This document shows, piece after piece, positions 63,473-64,000 of a DNA stretch of 64,000 nt. The translations under genes and the position numbers were made by a program. Each line of letters starts with the position of its first letter. Position 1 is the first letter of the stretch. Source of the stretch: Lachnospiraceae bacterium (GTDB lineage: Bacteria > Bacillota > Clostridia > Lachnospirales > Lachnospiraceae); NCBI GenBank assembly GCA_015057115.1, contig SVEZ01000005.1, forward strand, positions 89,097 through 153,096, in the 5' to 3' direction. The notes beneath the pieces were generated by a model. The model made no database searches. It saw only the letters and a program-made list of their open reading frames with translations, and was not told the origin of the DNA.

Positions 63473-63501
63473 AAGCAATCACGTGAGTGGTTGCTTTTTT
63501 T
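63473..63501 (+). terminator. Terminator after tRNA-Ser
   Basis: AAGCAATCAC-GTGA-GTGGTTGCTT (one G-U pair), followed by TTTTT. Confidence 0.9.
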
Positions 63502-63566
63502 ACAATTAAAAATTTCTTGTATGAATAAAGCCTATGCGTTAAAATGAGAGCAGGGAGGGTAATATT

Positions 63567-63785
63567 ATGGAGCATTTATGTAATGTAGCAACAGCAATCG
63601 AAGCAGACCGGATTATGGCATTATTGGAAACAAATGATATTGCCTGCTATCGGATGGAAAAAGGTGCAGGAAGTTATTTATCTGTTACAATGGGAATGTC
63701 TTTAACAGGGTACGATATTTATGTAGATGAGTCAAAAATAGAGGACGCCCAGGCTTTGATTGCCGAGATTGAAGAGGTCGAGTAA
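63567..63785 (+). CDS. DUF2007-type putative signal-transducing protein
   Basis: A 72-aa protein of the DUF2007 kind: short ferredoxin-like fold with NVATAIEADRIMALLETNDI at the start and YDIYVDESKIEDAQALIAEI at the end. Family members occur singly or fused to other domains and are thought to bind small ligands; none is well characterised. GGGAGGG precedes the ATG. It lies between tRNA-Ser and the rRNA promoters. Confidence 0.75.
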   Translation: MEHLCNVATAIEADRIMALLETNDIACYRMEKGAGSYLSVTMGMSLTGYDIYVDESKIEDAQALIAEIEEVE

Positions 63786-63812
63786 GAATTTAAAAAAAAT
63801 TGAAAAAAGTGC

Positions 63813-63841
63813 TTGACGAACAGATGTAAAAGTGGTAATCT
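63813..63841 (+). promoter_or_regulatory. rRNA operon promoter P1
   Basis: TTGACG-N17-TAATCT, preceded by TGAAAAAAGTGC, the same sequence that precedes P2. Confidence 0.65.
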
Positions 63842-63908
63842 ATTATAGCTGTCGCAAAGAGCGGTCGGGAGACACGATAAAGCGACAGAAAATAAATGAA
63901 AAAAGTGC

Positions 63909-63937
63909 TTGACAGAAGCGACAAGATATGATATTAT
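63909..63937 (+). promoter_or_regulatory. rRNA operon promoter P2
   Basis: TTGACA-N17-TATTAT. The 17-bp block TGAAAAAAGTGCTTGAC is repeated exactly at P1. Between the promoters, CTGTCGC and GCGACAG can form a long-range stem. The downstream leader ends in CAGAACCTTGATAATTGAAC, a leader type seen before 16S genes; the 16S gene itself is outside the window. Confidence 0.8.
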
Positions 63938-64000
63938 ATACGAGTTGCGGCACGAAGCAGTAAAGCTTCGAAAGTCAGCACAGAACCTTGATAATTGAAC

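Overview
The window is a chromosomal origin region from a low-to-moderate GC Gram-positive bacterium, most likely a member of Lachnospiraceae (Clostridia). Three things point there: the gene order rpmH-rnpA-yidD-yidC-jag-mnmE-mnmG-rsmG ... parA-parB on one side and dnaA-dnaN-yaaA-recF-gyrB-gyrA on the other; small families typical of that group (DUF3881, DUF4446, DUF951); and anaerobe oxidative-defence genes (rubrerythrin, desulfoferrodoxin). The origin lies around 50.0-52.0 kb. Genes to its left are almost all on the minus strand and genes to its right are on the plus strand, as expected for leading-strand coding on two diverging replication arms.

Layout. 0-5.4 kb: the 5' end of a gdpP-like gene behind a tandemly repeated promoter/palindrome, glyA, an S66 peptidase, a toxin-antitoxin locus whose toxin frame is shifted, a GNAT acetyltransferase and an XRE regulator. 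5.4-15.1 kb: a very large secreted protein (1823 aa), rubrerythrin and superoxide reductase, small secreted and lipoprotein genes with a divergent XRE regulator and twin operators, and two repeat/hairpin elements. 15.1-20.9 kb: rpsF-ssb-rpsR, DUF951, sirtuin, an LTA-synthase-like enzyme and mgtE. 20.9-28.6 kb: a block matching the Bacillus yaaO-tmk-yaaR-holB-yaaT-yabB-yabC order (rsmI, a methyltransferase, ricT, holB, yaaR, gmk, decarboxylase), headed by an AbiE-like pair. 28.8-39.8 kb: a possible ArgR-fold regulator, a D,D-carboxypeptidase, trmB, an EF-hand-type protein, pepT, an Fe-S aldo-keto reductase, a repeat-rich membrane coiled-coil protein, tRNA-Lys and tRNA-Arg. 39.8-50 kb: parB, parA with three parS sites, rsmG, mnmG, mnmE, jag, yidC, yidD, rnpA and rpmH. 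50-58.8 kb: origin, dnaA, dnaN, yaaA, recF, gyrB, gyrA. 58.8-63.5 kb: a CgeB-like glycosyltransferase, then an accessory patch with several broken genes and small proteins of unknown function, then tRNA-Ser. 63.8-64 kb: tandem promoters and leader of an rRNA operon whose 16S gene lies beyond the right edge.

Functional picture. Most of the window is housekeeping: replication initiation and segregation, tRNA modification, membrane protein insertion, ribosome proteins and envelope maturation. The variable parts are the toxin-antitoxin locus (3.5-4.3 kb), the secreted protein/lipoprotein region (5.4-14.9 kb), the AbiE-like pair (27.1-28.6 kb) and the decaying patch after gyrA (60.0-63.3 kb). I found no phage, insertion sequence or CRISPR array, and no system I can confidently call new. 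The best leads are the AbiE-like pair, whose second protein lacks recognisable nucleotidyltransferase motifs, the frame-shifted toxin with its palindromic promoter, the twin-operator XRE/lipoprotein locus, and several large structured intergenic elements.
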